DNA of 64,000 bases from JB111 sp049856295 (lineage in GTDB: Bacteria > Actinomycetota > Actinomycetes > Actinomycetales > Actinomycetaceae). Position numbers and translations under genes: made by a program. The notes beneath the pieces were generated by a model, which saw only the letters and a list, made by a program, of their open reading frames with translations, was not told the DNA's origin and searched no databases. The DNA is taken from positions 129,874 to 193,873 of the forward strand of contig NZ_JBNDMZ010000010.1 in the NCBI RefSeq assembly GCF_049856295.1, read 5' to 3'. Shown in pieces: positions 1-7,975 of the stretch; position 1 is the first letter of the stretch, and each line of letters begins with the position of its first letter.

Positions 1-1
1 C

Positions 2-427
2 GCGGACGGCGTCCTCGCCGACGTCGACTTCGCCTCGCTCGGCACGAACGACCTGGCCCAGTACACGATGGCGTCGGACCGGCTGCTCGGCGGGCTCGCC
101 GACCTCCTCGACCGGTGGCAGCCGGCGGTGCTCGAGCTCGTCGCGCGCACGGCGGCGGCCGGGGTGTCCGCCCGGAAGCCTGTGGGCGTGTGTGGCGAGT
201 CCGCCGGGGACCCCCTCATGGCGCTCGCCCTGACCGGCATGGGCGTGACGAGCTTGTCGATGTCGGCTGGTGCGCTGCCGGCGGTCCGGCACGCCCTGCG
301 CTCGCATACGCTGGCCGAGTGCGAAGCGATGGCGCAGGCCGCGCTCGCGGCCGCCGACGCGGCGGGGGCGCGCGACGCCGTCGTCCATCTCCTGCGACCG
401 GAGGCACGGGAGGTGCTCGCGGTCTGA
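2..427 (+). CDS. ptsI: PTS enzyme I (PEP-protein phosphotransferase), C-terminal part
   Basis: Enzyme I starts the PTS phosphorelay in the cytoplasm by taking phosphate from PEP and passing it to HPr. The frame is open at the left edge, so only the last 141 residues, part of the PEP-binding TIM barrel, are present. Two family signatures are visible: LGTNDLAQYT near the left edge, and the catalytic-cysteine loop VGVCGES about 50 residues later. It faces a leftward operon of PTS IIA, IIB and IIC genes, which fits a shared PTS locus. No clear terminator is seen in the short gap between the two convergent units (428-494). Confidence 0.93.
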   Translation, partial: ADGVLADVDFASLGTNDLAQYTMASDRLLGGLADLLDRWQPAVLELVARTAAAGVSARKPVGVCGESAGDPLMALALTGMGVTSLSMSAGALPAVRHALRSHTLAECEAMAQAALAAADAAGARDAVVHLLRPEAREVLAV

Positions 428-494
428 GTGGACGACGGCGCCGTAGGCGTTTGTCGTGTCCGGCCCGGCTTGTCGTGTGTTCGCCAGGGTCCGA

Positions 495-1886
495 TCAGGC
501 GTCGGCGTCGACCGAAGCTGACTCTCTCGCAGCGGTCGCACGGCGTCGCCGACCCACGAGGGCACTGGCGACGAACATGAGGACGACCCCCAGCAGGATG
601 CCCGCGACGATCGCCCACGTGCCCCCGAGCTGGTCGAGCCAGCCGATGAACAGACCGAACCCGTAGTCGGAGTCGCCGAACGTCGCGGCTGCCGACCCGA
701 ACTCGCCGAGCATGTCGAGAAGTGCAAGCGGGATGACCGTGATGAGCGCGCCGTTGGCAAACGCGCCGAGTACGGCACCGCGGCGGCCGCCCTGTGCGTT
801 TCCGATGACTCCGGCTGCGCCGCCGGTCATGAAGTGGGCGATGATGCCCGGGATGATGACCGCGGTTCCTGCGAAGCCCATGATGGCCATGCCGATGATT
901 CCGGCGATGAGCGAGGACAGGAACCCGATCATCACCGCGTTGGGCGCGAACGGGAATGTCACGGGCACGTCGAGCGCAGGCTTGGCATTCGGGACGAGCT
1001 TCTCGGAGATGCCCTTGAAGGCAGGCACGATCTCGGCGAGGATCACCCGGACACCGGCGAGGATGATGAACACGCCGGCGGCGAACTGTCCGGCTGCCAT
1101 GAGTGCCCAGACCACATAGTTCTGACCGTCCGAGATCTCCGTCGAGACGTACGCCGGTCCGGCGATCAGCGCCACGACGAGGAAGATCAGCCCCATCGAC
1201 AGAGCAACGATCACCGTGCTGTCCCGGACGAAGCCCAGTGACTTCGGCACGTTGACCTTCTCGGTCGAGTTCTCGGGGTCGCCCTTCGTCACCTTGGCGA
1301 CAAGGCCGGACAGGGCGATGCCGACGCCACCCGTGTGGCCGAGCGCGATGTCGTCATTGCCCGTCACCTTGCGCATGAACGGTTGCACGAGCGCCGGAGA
1401 GATCGTCACGATCAGTGCTTCGGCGATCGAGCCCCAGAGGATGGCTTCCCACTGAGACATCCCTGCCGTGATGAGGAGAACCGCAATCATCGCGGACTGG
1501 TAGAGCGCGACGTGTCCGGACAGGTAGATGTACTTGAACTGCGTCAGACGCGCGAACAGGACGTTGAGGATCATCCCGAAGAAGAAGATGAGTGCGGCTG
1601 TGGTGCCGTAGTCGACGAGCACGGGGCCGACGATCGCCTCGTTGTTCGGCACGACACCTTGGACGCCGAACACCTCGGAGAACATGGCGCCGAACGGGTC
1701 GAGCGCGGTGACGACGACACCGGCGCCGGCAGAGAGCACGAGGAACCCCACGAACGTGCGGATCGTGCCCTTCATGACGTCCGAGCCGCTCTTGCGCTGC
1801 AGGGCGAGGCCGAGCAGCGCGATCAGGGCGACGAGGATCGCGGGTTGACTGAAGACGTCGACGAGGACGTTCAGGAACGAGTTCAT
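495..1886 (-). CDS. ulaA: PTS IIC permease, ascorbate (UlaA/SgaT) class
   Basis: Membrane channel of a sugar-acid PTS of the ascorbate/galactitol superfamily; it moves the substrate in while the IIB partner phosphorylates it. The 463 residues have about ten hydrophobic segments and the UlaA-like stretch FKYIYLSGHVALYQSAMIAV around residues 115-135. The tail after residue 440 is basic and Ala-rich. It is the last gene of a leftward GntR-IIA-IIB-IIC operon, 43 bp after IIB. Family membership is clear. The substrate is inferred from the family only, since these permeases also serve substrates other than ascorbate. Confidence 0.88.
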   Translation of the reverse strand: MNSFLNVLVDVFSQPAILVALIALLGLALQRKSGSDVMKGTIRTFVGFLVLSAGAGVVVTALDPFGAMFSEVFGVQGVVPNNEAIVGPVLVDYGTTAALIFFFGMILNVLFARLTQFKYIYLSGHVALYQSAMIAVLLITAGMSQWEAILWGSIAEALIVTISPALVQPFMRKVTGNDDIALGHTGGVGIALSGLVAKVTKGDPENSTEKVNVPKSLGFVRDSTVIVALSMGLIFLVVALIAGPAYVSTEISDGQNYVVWALMAAGQFAAGVFIILAGVRVILAEIVPAFKGISEKLVPNAKPALDVPVTFPFAPNAVMIGFLSSLIAGIIGMAIMGFAGTAVIIPGIIAHFMTGGAAGVIGNAQGGRRGAVLGAFANGALITVIPLALLDMLGEFGSAAATFGDSDYGFGLFIGWLDQLGGTWAIVAGILLGVVLMFVASALVGRRRRATAARESASVDADA

Positions 1887-1929
1887 GCGGGTCTGCTTCC
1901 TGTGTGGGCCGCGGCGGTGCGGCGAAGAT

Positions 1930-2220
1930 TCAGCTCGTGTGGGGGATCCCGAGGCGCTCAGCCGTGGTGCGGACCTTCTCGACCAGCTCGTTCTGGTCGA
2001 TGATCGAGTCGAGGACGACGACGTCGTCGAAGTGGGCGACCGAGTTCTCCAGGTCCTTGCCGACGAAGAACACGTCGGCGTCGGCGTTGGAGGCGGATCC
2101 GAGGTCGGCGTGCTCGACCTCGACGCCGTCAGCCCCGATCGTCTTCAGCGCCTTCTCGATGTTCATCCGGACCATGAGGGACGAGCCGAGTCCGGAGCTG
2201 CACATTGCCATGAACTTCAC
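1930..2220 (-). CDS. ulaB: PTS IIB, ascorbate/lactose-type phosphocarrier
   Basis: Small cytoplasmic phosphocarrier (96 aa) that takes phosphate from IIA and gives it to the sugar bound by IIC. The N-terminus MKFMAMCSSGLGSS carries the phosphorylated cysteine (Cys7) in a P-loop-like turn typical of this fold. Length matches the family. It lies between the IIA and IIC genes of the same operon, so the three subunits are made as separate proteins rather than as a fusion. Confidence 0.9.
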   Translation of the reverse strand: MKFMAMCSSGLGSSLMVRMNIEKALKTIGADGVEVEHADLGSASNADADVFFVGKDLENSVAHFDDVVVLDSIIDQNELVEKVRTTAERLGIPHTS

Positions 2221-2274
2221 GAGTACTCCTTGAGTGGTGGTGTGCCGCTGAGCGGCGTGGTCGTGACGCCGGGT

Positions 2275-2721
2275 TCAGGCCGCGTCGACGACGGCGCGGA
2301 CCTGGGCGTGGGTCGTGGAGGACAGGAGTGCACCGCGCCGCTCCTCGTCGGTGAGCATGGCGGCGATGTCGGCGAGCGTGTCCTGGTGGCTGGAACTGTC
2401 GGTCGCTCCCAGGACCACGACGGCGCGAACCGGGTGGTCGGGTGAGTCGGCGAGCTCGGTGGGGCGTGCGAGCAGGAGGAGCGCCACCGACGTGCGGTTG
2501 ACTCCTGCCTCGGGACGAGCGTGCGCAAGCGTGATCCCGAAGCCGAGATCCATGTAGGTACCGCCGGGTTCGTTCACGTTGGTGACGATCTGATCGACGT
2601 AGCCCGTATCGACCGACCCGTCGGCGACGAGCGGAGCGGCGGCGCGACGGATCGCCTCCTCCCAGCCGAGGGTGTCGGCGAAGGTGATCCGATCGTCGGT
2701 CAGCAGAGTGGACAACATCAT
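2275..2721 (-). CDS. ulaC: PTS IIA, mannitol/ascorbate type
   Basis: Phosphocarrier (148 aa) that accepts phosphate from HPr on a histidine and passes it to IIB. The likely active His is His67 in GITLAHARPEAG, the usual position for the PTS EIIA type-2 fold. The start is placed at the first of two adjacent ATGs, because it forms a 4-bp ATGA overlap with the stop of the upstream GntR gene, a sign of translational coupling. An in-frame extension further upstream would run through the regulator gene and has no PTS homology. Confidence 0.88.
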   Translation of the reverse strand: MMLSTLLTDDRITFADTLGWEEAIRRAAAPLVADGSVDTGYVDQIVTNVNEPGGTYMDLGFGITLAHARPEAGVNRTSVALLLLARPTELADSPDHPVRAVVVLGATDSSSHQDTLADIAAMLTDEERRGALLSSTTHAQVRAVVDAA

Positions 2722-3539
2722 GCTCCTCGGGTCGTGGACGGCAGCCCCGCCGTGGCGGGGTCTCGGAGTGGTGATCCGGACGTGACCACGGTGAAGCTCG
2801 CGGTCGCGTCCGCCGAGGCGAATGTCGTCCGACCGTGCACGATCGGCCTGTGGTCGGGCGCGTACGCCGTGGAGGAGGTGTGCAGTCGGAGCGAACCGGC
2901 AGGTGCGTCCAGCAGCGCAGCGACGTCGCCCGTGGGGCGGACCATCGACACACTCACGCGGTCCTCGACGAGCTGGAGACCGTAGGTCTCGCGAAGGAAG
3001 TCGTACAGCGAGATCTCGTGAAAGTCGGTCGTCGCGACGGCGGGGTAGGCGTCGTGGGAGAGCCACACGCGGCTCAAATGATCCACGGTGCCGTCGACGG
3101 AGCGGAGGCGGTCGAGCCGGACGACCGGCGCGGTCGGGTGCACCCCGAGCTCGAGGGCGACGTCGGCGGCTGGTGCGAAGACACCCTGCGTGAGAACGCG
3201 GGACGTCACCCGCCGTCCCTCAGCCGCCATCTGATGGAAGAAGCCCGTGAGGTCGAAGACCTCGGTGCGCGGGCCGGCGCTCCGCCGTCGTCCCGTGGTG
3301 AAGGTCCCGCGGCCCTGCTCTCGCCGGACGATGCCGTCGCGGTCGAGCTCGTCGAGCGCTCGTCGGACCGTGATCCGCGATACGCCGTACTCCTCGCACA
3401 GCAGGGCCTCGCTCGGCAATGGGGTATCCGCCGGAGCCGGACCGAACCGGCGCATGAGGTCGTCGCGAACCGCTCCCCACTTTCCCCGGCGCCCGTTGAC
3501 ACGGACCGCTTCCGGAGGAGTGCTGGTGGTGGATGACAT
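2718..3539 (-). CDS. GntR/HutC-family regulator of the PTS operon
   Basis: Transcription factor with an N-terminal winged helix (about residues 20-85; PLPSEALLCEEYGVSRITVRRAL) and a C-terminal UTRA ligand domain (about 100-235), which usually senses the imported sugar or its phosphate. ATG at 3539 is preferred because GAGG sits 6 nt upstream; two ATGs at 3560 and 3557 are possible but lie only about 11 nt from the predicted transcription start. It is the first gene of the operon and overlaps IIA by 4 bp. Direct repeats over its own promoter suggest autoregulation. The effector is unknown. Confidence 0.87.
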   Translation of the reverse strand: MSSTTSTPPEAVRVNGRRGKWGAVRDDLMRRFGPAPADTPLPSEALLCEEYGVSRITVRRALDELDRDGIVRREQGRGTFTTGRRRSAGPRTEVFDLTGFFHQMAAEGRRVTSRVLTQGVFAPAADVALELGVHPTAPVVRLDRLRSVDGTVDHLSRVWLSHDAYPAVATTDFHEISLYDFLRETYGLQLVEDRVSVSMVRPTGDVAALLDAPAGSLRLHTSSTAYAPDHRPIVHGRTTFASADATASFTVVTSGSPLRDPATAGLPSTTRGA

Positions 3540-3556
3540 CTGCGCCTCGCTGCACA

Positions 3557-3623
3557 TCATGACGACTGGGGAGAAACATTATGACAAGTTGCGGGAGCGT
3601 TCGTCAATCATCATGACAACTTG
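3557..3623 (-). promoter_or_regulatory. Promoter and repeated operator of the PTS operon
   Basis: On the minus strand a good sigma-70-type promoter is visible: TTGACG, 18-bp spacer, CATAAT (the -10 box covers 3578-3583). Three direct copies of a site close to tyATGACrAsTTG lie at 3557-3569, 3579-3591 and 3611-3623; the last two match in 12 of 13 positions and the first is degenerate. The middle copy overlaps the -10 box. This arrangement fits repression by the adjacent GntR protein. The operator assignment is inference. Confidence 0.6.
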
Positions 3624-3641
3624 ATGGGCTTCCCACCAACG

Positions 3642-3677
3642 TCGAGGGCCGAGAAGCGCGTGCTCCTCGGCCCTCGA
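3642..3677 (-). terminator. Hairpin terminator after cysK-cysE
   Basis: Perfect 12-bp inverted repeat (TCGAGGGCCGAG and its complement) with an 12-nt loop, 31 bp beyond the cysE stop. No long U-tract follows, as is common in GC-rich actinobacteria. Confidence 0.6.
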
Positions 3678-3708
3678 ATGGAAGCGCTCGGTGGTCGAGC
3701 GCGCCGGC

Positions 3709-4305
3709 TCAGATGTAGATCGCCGGGTCCATCCAGCGGGCCTCCTCGGCCGGCGGCTTCGGAGCCAGCTCCTTGGCCGGCACGCCGACGGCGGATCGTC
3801 CGGCGCCGACATCCTTGACCACCACGGCGTTGGCGCCCACGCGCGCGTCGGCCCCGAGGGTGACCGGCCCGAGCACCTTGGCGCCGGCGCCGATCGTCAC
3901 GCGGTCGCCCACGGTGGGGTGCCGCTTGCCCTTGGACATCGAGACTCCGCCGAGCGTGGTGCCGTGGAAGATCACCACGTCCTCACCCACCTCGGCGGTC
4001 TCCCCGATGACCACGCCCATGCCGTGGTCGATAAACATCCGGCGGCCGATGACGGCGCCCGGGTGGATCTCGATGCCGGTCAGCGCGCGCGCCGCCTGCG
4101 AGAGGAGCCGCGCGGGCAGCCGGAGCCGCCCGCGCGAGCCGTCGGCGTGCCAGAGCCGGTGAGCCACCCGGTGCGCCCACAGGGCGTGGACGCCCGGGTA
4201 CGCGAGGGCGACCTCGACCTTCGACCGCGCGGCGGGGTCGCCGTGCTGGGCCGCCTCGAGGTCCTCGCGCAGGAGGACCCAGAAGGGCACACCGGAATCA
4301 TGCAC
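3709..4305 (-). CDS. cysE: Serine O-acetyltransferase
   Basis: Makes O-acetylserine from serine and acetyl-CoA, the first committed step of cysteine synthesis in the cytoplasm. The 198-aa protein has the N-terminal helical region and a left-handed beta-helix of hexapeptide repeats (about residues 75-175) with the signatures FIDHGMGVVIGETAEVG and HGTTLGGV. Length suits the short actinobacterial/Gram-positive form. The start is GTG, 1 nt after the cysK stop, so the two genes are co-transcribed and probably coupled. The C-terminal end DPAIYI resembles the Ile-ending tails that dock into CysK. Confidence 0.95.
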   Translation of the reverse strand: MHDSGVPFWVLLREDLEAAQHGDPAARSKVEVALAYPGVHALWAHRVAHRLWHADGSRGRLRLPARLLSQAARALTGIEIHPGAVIGRRMFIDHGMGVVIGETAEVGEDVVIFHGTTLGGVSMSKGKRHPTVGDRVTIGAGAKVLGPVTLGADARVGANAVVVKDVGAGRSAVGVPAKELAPKPPAEEARWMDPAIYI

Positions 4306-4306
4306 G

Positions 4307-5242
4307 TCAGTCGACCAGGCCCTCGAAGAGCGCGGTCGACTGGTAGCGCTCGCCGAGGTCCGGGAGGACGACGACGATGGTCTTGCCCGCGAGCTCGGGC
4401 CGCTTGGCGACCTGGACCGCGGCGGCGATCGCGGCGCCCGAGGAGATGCCGACGAGGAGGCCCTCCTCGGTGGCAGCGCGGCGCGCGTAGGTCAGGGCGG
4501 CGTCGATGTTGATGTCGACGACCTCGTCGTAGAGCTCGGTGTCGAGGATCTCGGGCACGAAGTTCGCGCCGAGGCCCTGGATCTTGTGCGGGCCGGGCTT
4601 GCCGCCGGTGAGGATGGGCGACTCCTCGGGCTCGACGGCCACGAGGTGGAGCTCCGGCTTCTGCTGCTTGAGGTAGCCGCCGGCGCCGGTGATCGTGCCG
4701 CCGGTGCCGATGCCGGACACGAACACGTCGACCGCGCCGTCCGTGTCGTTCCAGACCTCCGGGCCGGTCGTGGCGCGGTGGACCTCGACGTTGGCCTGGT
4801 TGGCGAACTGGCGGGCGAGCACCGCACCGGGGCGCTCGGCGGCGACCTTCTCGGCGGCCTCGACCGCTCCGCGCATGCCGTCGGGCCCGGGCGTGAGGAT
4901 GAGCTCGGCGCCGAAGGCCCGCAGAAGGGCGCGGCGCTCCTTCGACATCGTCTCGGGCATCGTGAGGACGACCGTGTAGCCGCGGGCCGCGCCGACCATC
5001 GCGAGGGCGATGCCGGTGTTGCCGGACGTCGCCTCGACCACGGTGCCGCCCTCGGTCAGCTCGCCGGACGCCTCGGCGGCGTCGATGATCGCCACTCCGA
5101 TGCGGTCCTTGACCGAGTTCGCGGGGTTGAAGTGCTCGAGCTTGGCGAGGACGGTCGCGCCGGCGCCGTCGGTCACGCGGTTGAGACGGACGAGCGGGGT
5201 GCGGCCGACGGCCTGGGTGACGTCGTCGAAGATCTGGGCCAT
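4307..5242 (-). CDS. cysK: Cysteine synthase A (O-acetylserine sulfhydrylase)
   Basis: PLP enzyme converting O-acetylserine and sulfide to cysteine. The 311-aa protein shows the PLP lysine (Lys45 in NPANSVKDRIG), the substrate loop TSGNTG (72-77) and the phosphate-binding GTGGTITG. ATG at 5242 is chosen because GGAGG lies just upstream and homology starts there; a longer in-frame extension is GC-rich and unlike the family. cysE follows directly. Upstream, a short ORF with a Cys-rich end suggests control by cysteine supply. Confidence 0.96.
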   Translation of the reverse strand: MAQIFDDVTQAVGRTPLVRLNRVTDGAGATVLAKLEHFNPANSVKDRIGVAIIDAAEASGELTEGGTVVEATSGNTGIALAMVGAARGYTVVLTMPETMSKERRALLRAFGAELILTPGPDGMRGAVEAAEKVAAERPGAVLARQFANQANVEVHRATTGPEVWNDTDGAVDVFVSGIGTGGTITGAGGYLKQQKPELHLVAVEPEESPILTGGKPGPHKIQGLGANFVPEILDTELYDEVVDINIDAALTYARRAATEEGLLVGISSGAAIAAAVQVAKRPELAGKTIVVVLPDLGERYQSTALFEGLVD

Positions 5243-5472
5243 GAGGGTCCTCCGGTTGGTGGGGTCAACGGGCGTACTGGTCGGGAGCGCCTCGGGGGCG
5301 CGGCCGCACCCGTCGACGCCGGAGCGGGGCTCGGGCGGTGGGGGCCGGGTACGGCGGGGCGGGGGTCGGGAGGCCTGACGGCTCGTGCGGGCCCGACGCC
5401 CTAGCGACAGCCGCCGTCGGTGCAGAACGCGAAGTGCGGCGGAGGCACGAGGGACACCAGGTCGTCGCGCAC
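5243..5472 (-). promoter_or_regulatory. Probable cysteine-responsive leader of cysKE
   Basis: The 230-nt leader contains a 23-codon ORF with a strong Shine-Dalgarno and then 158 nt of GC-rich, hairpin-prone sequence before cysK. A candidate -10 box (TAAGGT) lies about 60 nt upstream of the short ORF. Known precedent: actinobacterial sulfur genes can be controlled by Cys-containing upstream ORFs. The specific hairpin switch here is not worked out. Confidence 0.5.
5401..5472 (-). CDS. Cysteine leader peptide upstream of cysK
   Basis: A 23-aa ORF starting with GTG behind the strong RBS GGGAGGTGA. It reads MRDDLVSLVPPPHFAFC followed by TDGGCR, then TAG. Both Cys codons and a Pro-Pro-Pro run fall in the second half. 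In leader-peptide attenuation or uORF control, ribosome stalling at scarce Cys-tRNA (or at the Pro run) changes downstream RNA folding. Position (158 nt before cysK, same strand), RBS quality and Cys placement support a regulatory role. The peptide itself probably has no other function. Confidence 0.6.
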   Translation of the reverse strand: MRDDLVSLVPPPHFAFCTDGGCR

Positions 5473-5611
5473 GCGTCACCTCCCTACCGGGGCCGTCGTC
5501 GGCCATGAACGTTTGAACTCTCAACCACCTTAGCCGGTGGCCACCGTCCATGGTGCCTGATCGGTGGGGCCGGTCGGCACCAGTCCCACGCGCGTCCGGG
5601 ATGTGGGCGCG

Positions 5612-6748
5612 TCAGTCACCCACGACGCCGGCGTCGCTCCCGCCGTCCGCTGCAGCCTTCCGGCCACCCGCCGCCGGCCCGTGCGGCTCGATCGCGTCGC
5701 GGGCCTGCGGACGGGGAGCGGCGTCGCCGAGCTCGGTGTCCTCGAGCCGGGAGACCGGCCGCGCGCGCTCCGCCATCGTGTTGAGCAGGGCGGCGCCGCG
5801 CCCGGCGTCGTCGATCGTCACGAGCTGGATGCGTCCGCCCGATCGCTCGACCCGGATCGCCTCGCCCCTGCGCGTGACGAGCCCGACGCGACCGTGGGCA
5901 TCGGTCCGCAGCCCCCAGCCGCCGAACTCGGCGAACGGCTCGACCTGCACGACGTCGGACCGCACGACCTCGTCGGCCCGCGCCCGGAGCACGGTCATGC
6001 CGAGCATCGAGCGGGCGACGAGGCCGTCCGCGTCGACCCGCACGTGGAACCGGAGGAAGGCCAGCTCGAGGGCGATGAGCGCGATGGCGAAGACGGCGCC
6101 CCACAGCCAGCTGCCGAGCACGCCCATGAGAACTCCGATCGCGGCCATGACGAGGACGAGGGTGACGAGCACGCCCGTCGATACGCCGGTTCCCTGCGCC
6201 CACACCGCGCGCTGGGTCGGCCCGAGGTCGGCACGCTCGGCGTCCGCGGGCACGGGCTCGGTCGCGCGGACGACCGGGTCGTCCCCGGCGCCGGCGGCCG
6301 CGGCGATGCCGACGACGAGGCCCGCGACGGACGCCATGAGGATGCCGGCAAGCGGCTCGCCCGGCGGGTCGGTGAGGTTCACCTGCACCGTGGCGACGGC
6401 GATCCCCGCGAACATCGTGGCCAGTCCTGCCGAGAGGCCGACCGTCATCCGCCGCGTCATCGACTGCCGGCCGGTCAGGGCCGCAAGCGGGCACGTGATC
6501 GCCAGGCTGACCGCGCACAGGATGGCCGGCACGAGCAGCAGCTCGGTGCGGGAGCTCCACCGGTCCGGGCCGTCCGTGCCCCAGTGCACCGCCACCTGGC
6601 TCGGGAGGTCACTCGCGACCGCGGCGATGTAGATCCACGCGGCCGCCGTGACGAGGAGCGGGAGGGCGACCCCGAGCAGGAGTCGACGTCCGCGGTGGGG
6701 GACCGGGCCGCGACCGGTGCGGGTGGCTGTGGCGTCGGCGGTGGTCAT
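5612..6748 (-). CDS. DUF1648-domain membrane protein
   Basis: A 378-aa membrane protein with about seven hydrophobic segments, starting with a helix at residues 25-45 followed by the DUF1648 signature LPSQVAVHWGTDGPDRWSS. After two more helix pairs there is a soluble region (about 235-378) with a PH-like beta pattern, ending in a charged Ala/Gly-rich tail. Function unknown; relatives are often co-transcribed with a YtrA-type GntR regulator, as here, where its ATG overlaps the regulator's stop by 4 bp. A role in envelope stress is possible but not shown. Confidence 0.75.
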   Translation of the reverse strand: MTTADATATRTGRGPVPHRGRRLLLGVALPLLVTAAAWIYIAAVASDLPSQVAVHWGTDGPDRWSSRTELLLVPAILCAVSLAITCPLAALTGRQSMTRRMTVGLSAGLATMFAGIAVATVQVNLTDPPGEPLAGILMASVAGLVVGIAAAAGAGDDPVVRATEPVPADAERADLGPTQRAVWAQGTGVSTGVLVTLVLVMAAIGVLMGVLGSWLWGAVFAIALIALELAFLRFHVRVDADGLVARSMLGMTVLRARADEVVRSDVVQVEPFAEFGGWGLRTDAHGRVGLVTRRGEAIRVERSGGRIQLVTIDDAGRGAALLNTMAERARPVSRLEDTELGDAAPRPQARDAIEPHGPAAGGRKAAADGGSDAGVVGD

Positions 6749-7098
6749 GACTGCGGCTCCTTGAGGAGGTGGATGACGGTGTTGAGGGGGACGCCGGAGT
6801 CCGCGGCCGCCCGGCGCACGGTCTCGATCGCGCGCAGCAGCTTGGCGTCCGGGTAGGGGTGGTCGGCGCGGACCGTGGCGCCACGACCGCGGCGGAGCTC
6901 GATGAAGCCCTCGTCGCGCAGCGCCTGGTAGGCGTGCAGCACGGTGTGCTGGTTGACGTCGAGCCCGGCGGCGAGGTCCTTCGCCGACGGCAGCTTCTCG
7001 CCCGGACGGACCTCGCCGGCCAGGATGGCGCCCCGGATCTGGGCGACCACCTGCTCGAAGAGCGGTTCCGCCGAGGCGGTGTCGATGACGACCTGCAT
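6745..7098 (-). CDS. GntR-family regulator, YtrA subfamily
   Basis: Short regulator (117 aa): a winged helix (about residues 8-78; LPSAKDLAAGLDVNQHTVLHAYQAL) and only a short helical C-terminus, the hallmark of the YtrA subfamily, which has no full effector domain. It overlaps the membrane-protein gene by 4 bp, so it probably controls its own two-gene operon. A perfect palindrome lies 13 bp upstream of the start. The ATG is only 8 nt from a TATAGA box with no Shine-Dalgarno, so the mRNA may be leaderless. Confidence 0.85.
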   Translation of the reverse strand: MQVVIDTASAEPLFEQVVAQIRGAILAGEVRPGEKLPSAKDLAAGLDVNQHTVLHAYQALRDEGFIELRRGRGATVRADHPYPDAKLLRAIETVRRAAADSGVPLNTVIHLLKEPQS

Positions 7099-7106
7099 AG
7101 GTTCAC

Positions 7107-7127
7107 TCTATAGTTCTATGAGAACTA
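7107..7127 (-). promoter_or_regulatory. Promoter with palindromic operator for the YtrA operon
   Basis: Perfect inverted repeat TAGTTCT-atg-AGAACTA (7111-7127) overlapping a minus-strand -10 box TATAGA (7107-7112). YtrA-type repressors bind such short palindromes over their own promoter. The start codon lies 8 nt beyond the -10 box. Confidence 0.6.
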
Positions 7128-7183
7128 GAACAAGCCGTCCAGGTTGATGCCGTGGGTCCCCGCACTCGCGGGGCGAGATCCCC

Positions 7184-7975
7184 TCATCCGTGGGGCAGCT
7201 CGACCTCGTGGGGTCCTGCGACGATCACCCGGGCCGTCCCGCCGGACAGCTCTGCCGCCCGCGCCTCGAGCGCCCCCGGGTCGTCGGTGGCGACGTCCAG
7301 CTCGACACCTTCCGCGTTCCACCGCACGTCCAGGACCGACGTCATCGACGACCCCGACGACAGCAGCTCCGCCTCGAGCCGCGGCCCGACCGCATGGTCG
7401 GCCGTCACCGTGCACCGCGTGAGCACCCGCACGCCGACCCGGGGCAGTTCCTCGAGCGCCCCACCGACGGCGTCGCCGTACGCACGCACGAGACCGCCGG
7501 TCCCCAGCAGCGTCCCGCCGAAGTACCGCACGACGACGACGGCCACCGCCTCGAGGCCCGCCCCGTCGAGCCGGTCGAGCATCGGTCGGCCCGCCGTCCC
7601 CGAGGGCTCGCCGTCGTCGGAGCTGTGCGCGACCGGGGGCCCGCCGTCCTCACCGGGCAGGATCCACGCCGAGCAGTGGTGCCGGGCCTGCGGGTGCGCG
7701 GCCCGCGCGTCGGCCAGGAGGGAGCGGGCGGCGTCCTCGTCGTCGGCCCGTGCGGCGAGTGCGAGGAACCGCGACCGCTTCTCCACGACCTCGAACTCGG
7801 CCCGGGCGCCGCGCGCGGGGCGGAGCGCGACGAGGGGTGCGCCGTCGTCGGGGGAGAAGGTCCCGGACCCGGCGCCGACACCCCCGGGGCCGACGCCGGA
7901 CGTGCCGGCCTCGGACCCAGACCCAGACCCAGACCCAGACCCAGACCCGGACCCGCCGGTGGCACCGGCGGTCAC
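7184..7975 (-). CDS. YigZ/IMPACT-family protein
   Basis: 263-aa protein of the YigZ (UPF0029/IMPACT) family. The central signature is clear: HHCSAWILPGEDGG, then SSDDGEPSGTAGRPML and VVVRYFGGTLLGTGGLVRAYGDAV (about residues 98-170), followed by a C-terminal ferredoxin-like DUF1949 region. The molecular role in bacteria is not settled; eukaryotic IMPACT modulates translational control. The first 40 residues are a Gly/Ser-rich tail encoded by a hexanucleotide tract and are not part of the fold. Its ATG overlaps the response regulator stop by 4 bp, an unusual operon partner. Confidence 0.85.
   Translation of the reverse strand: MTAGATGGSGSGSGSGSGSGSEAGTSGVGPGGVGAGSGTFSPDDGAPLVALRPARGARAEFEVVEKRSRFLALAARADDEDAARSLLADARAAHPQARHHCSAWILPGEDGGPPVAHSSDDGEPSGTAGRPMLDRLDGAGLEAVAVVVVRYFGGTLLGTGGLVRAYGDAVGGALEELPRVGVRVLTRCTVTADHAVGPRLEAELLSSGSSMTSVLDVRWNAEGVELDVATDDPGALEARAAELSGGTARVIVAGPHEVELPHG
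7913..7954. repeat. Hexanucleotide tract encoding Gly-Ser repeats
   Basis: Seven hexamers in a row: five perfect AGACCC units (7919-7948) flanked by GGACCC. On the minus strand they encode (Gly-Ser)n at the N-terminus of the YigZ protein. Unit changes would keep the frame and vary only linker length. Confidence 0.85.

Noticed and set aside
115..666. Arg/Gly-rich frame overlapping ptsI
   Set aside because: Out-of-frame shadow of ptsI and of the IIC gene; no RBS or homology.
5243..5551. N-terminal extension of cysK
   Set aside because: The in-frame extension is Arg/Pro-rich, lies over the leader ORF in another frame, and a strong RBS marks the ATG at 5242.
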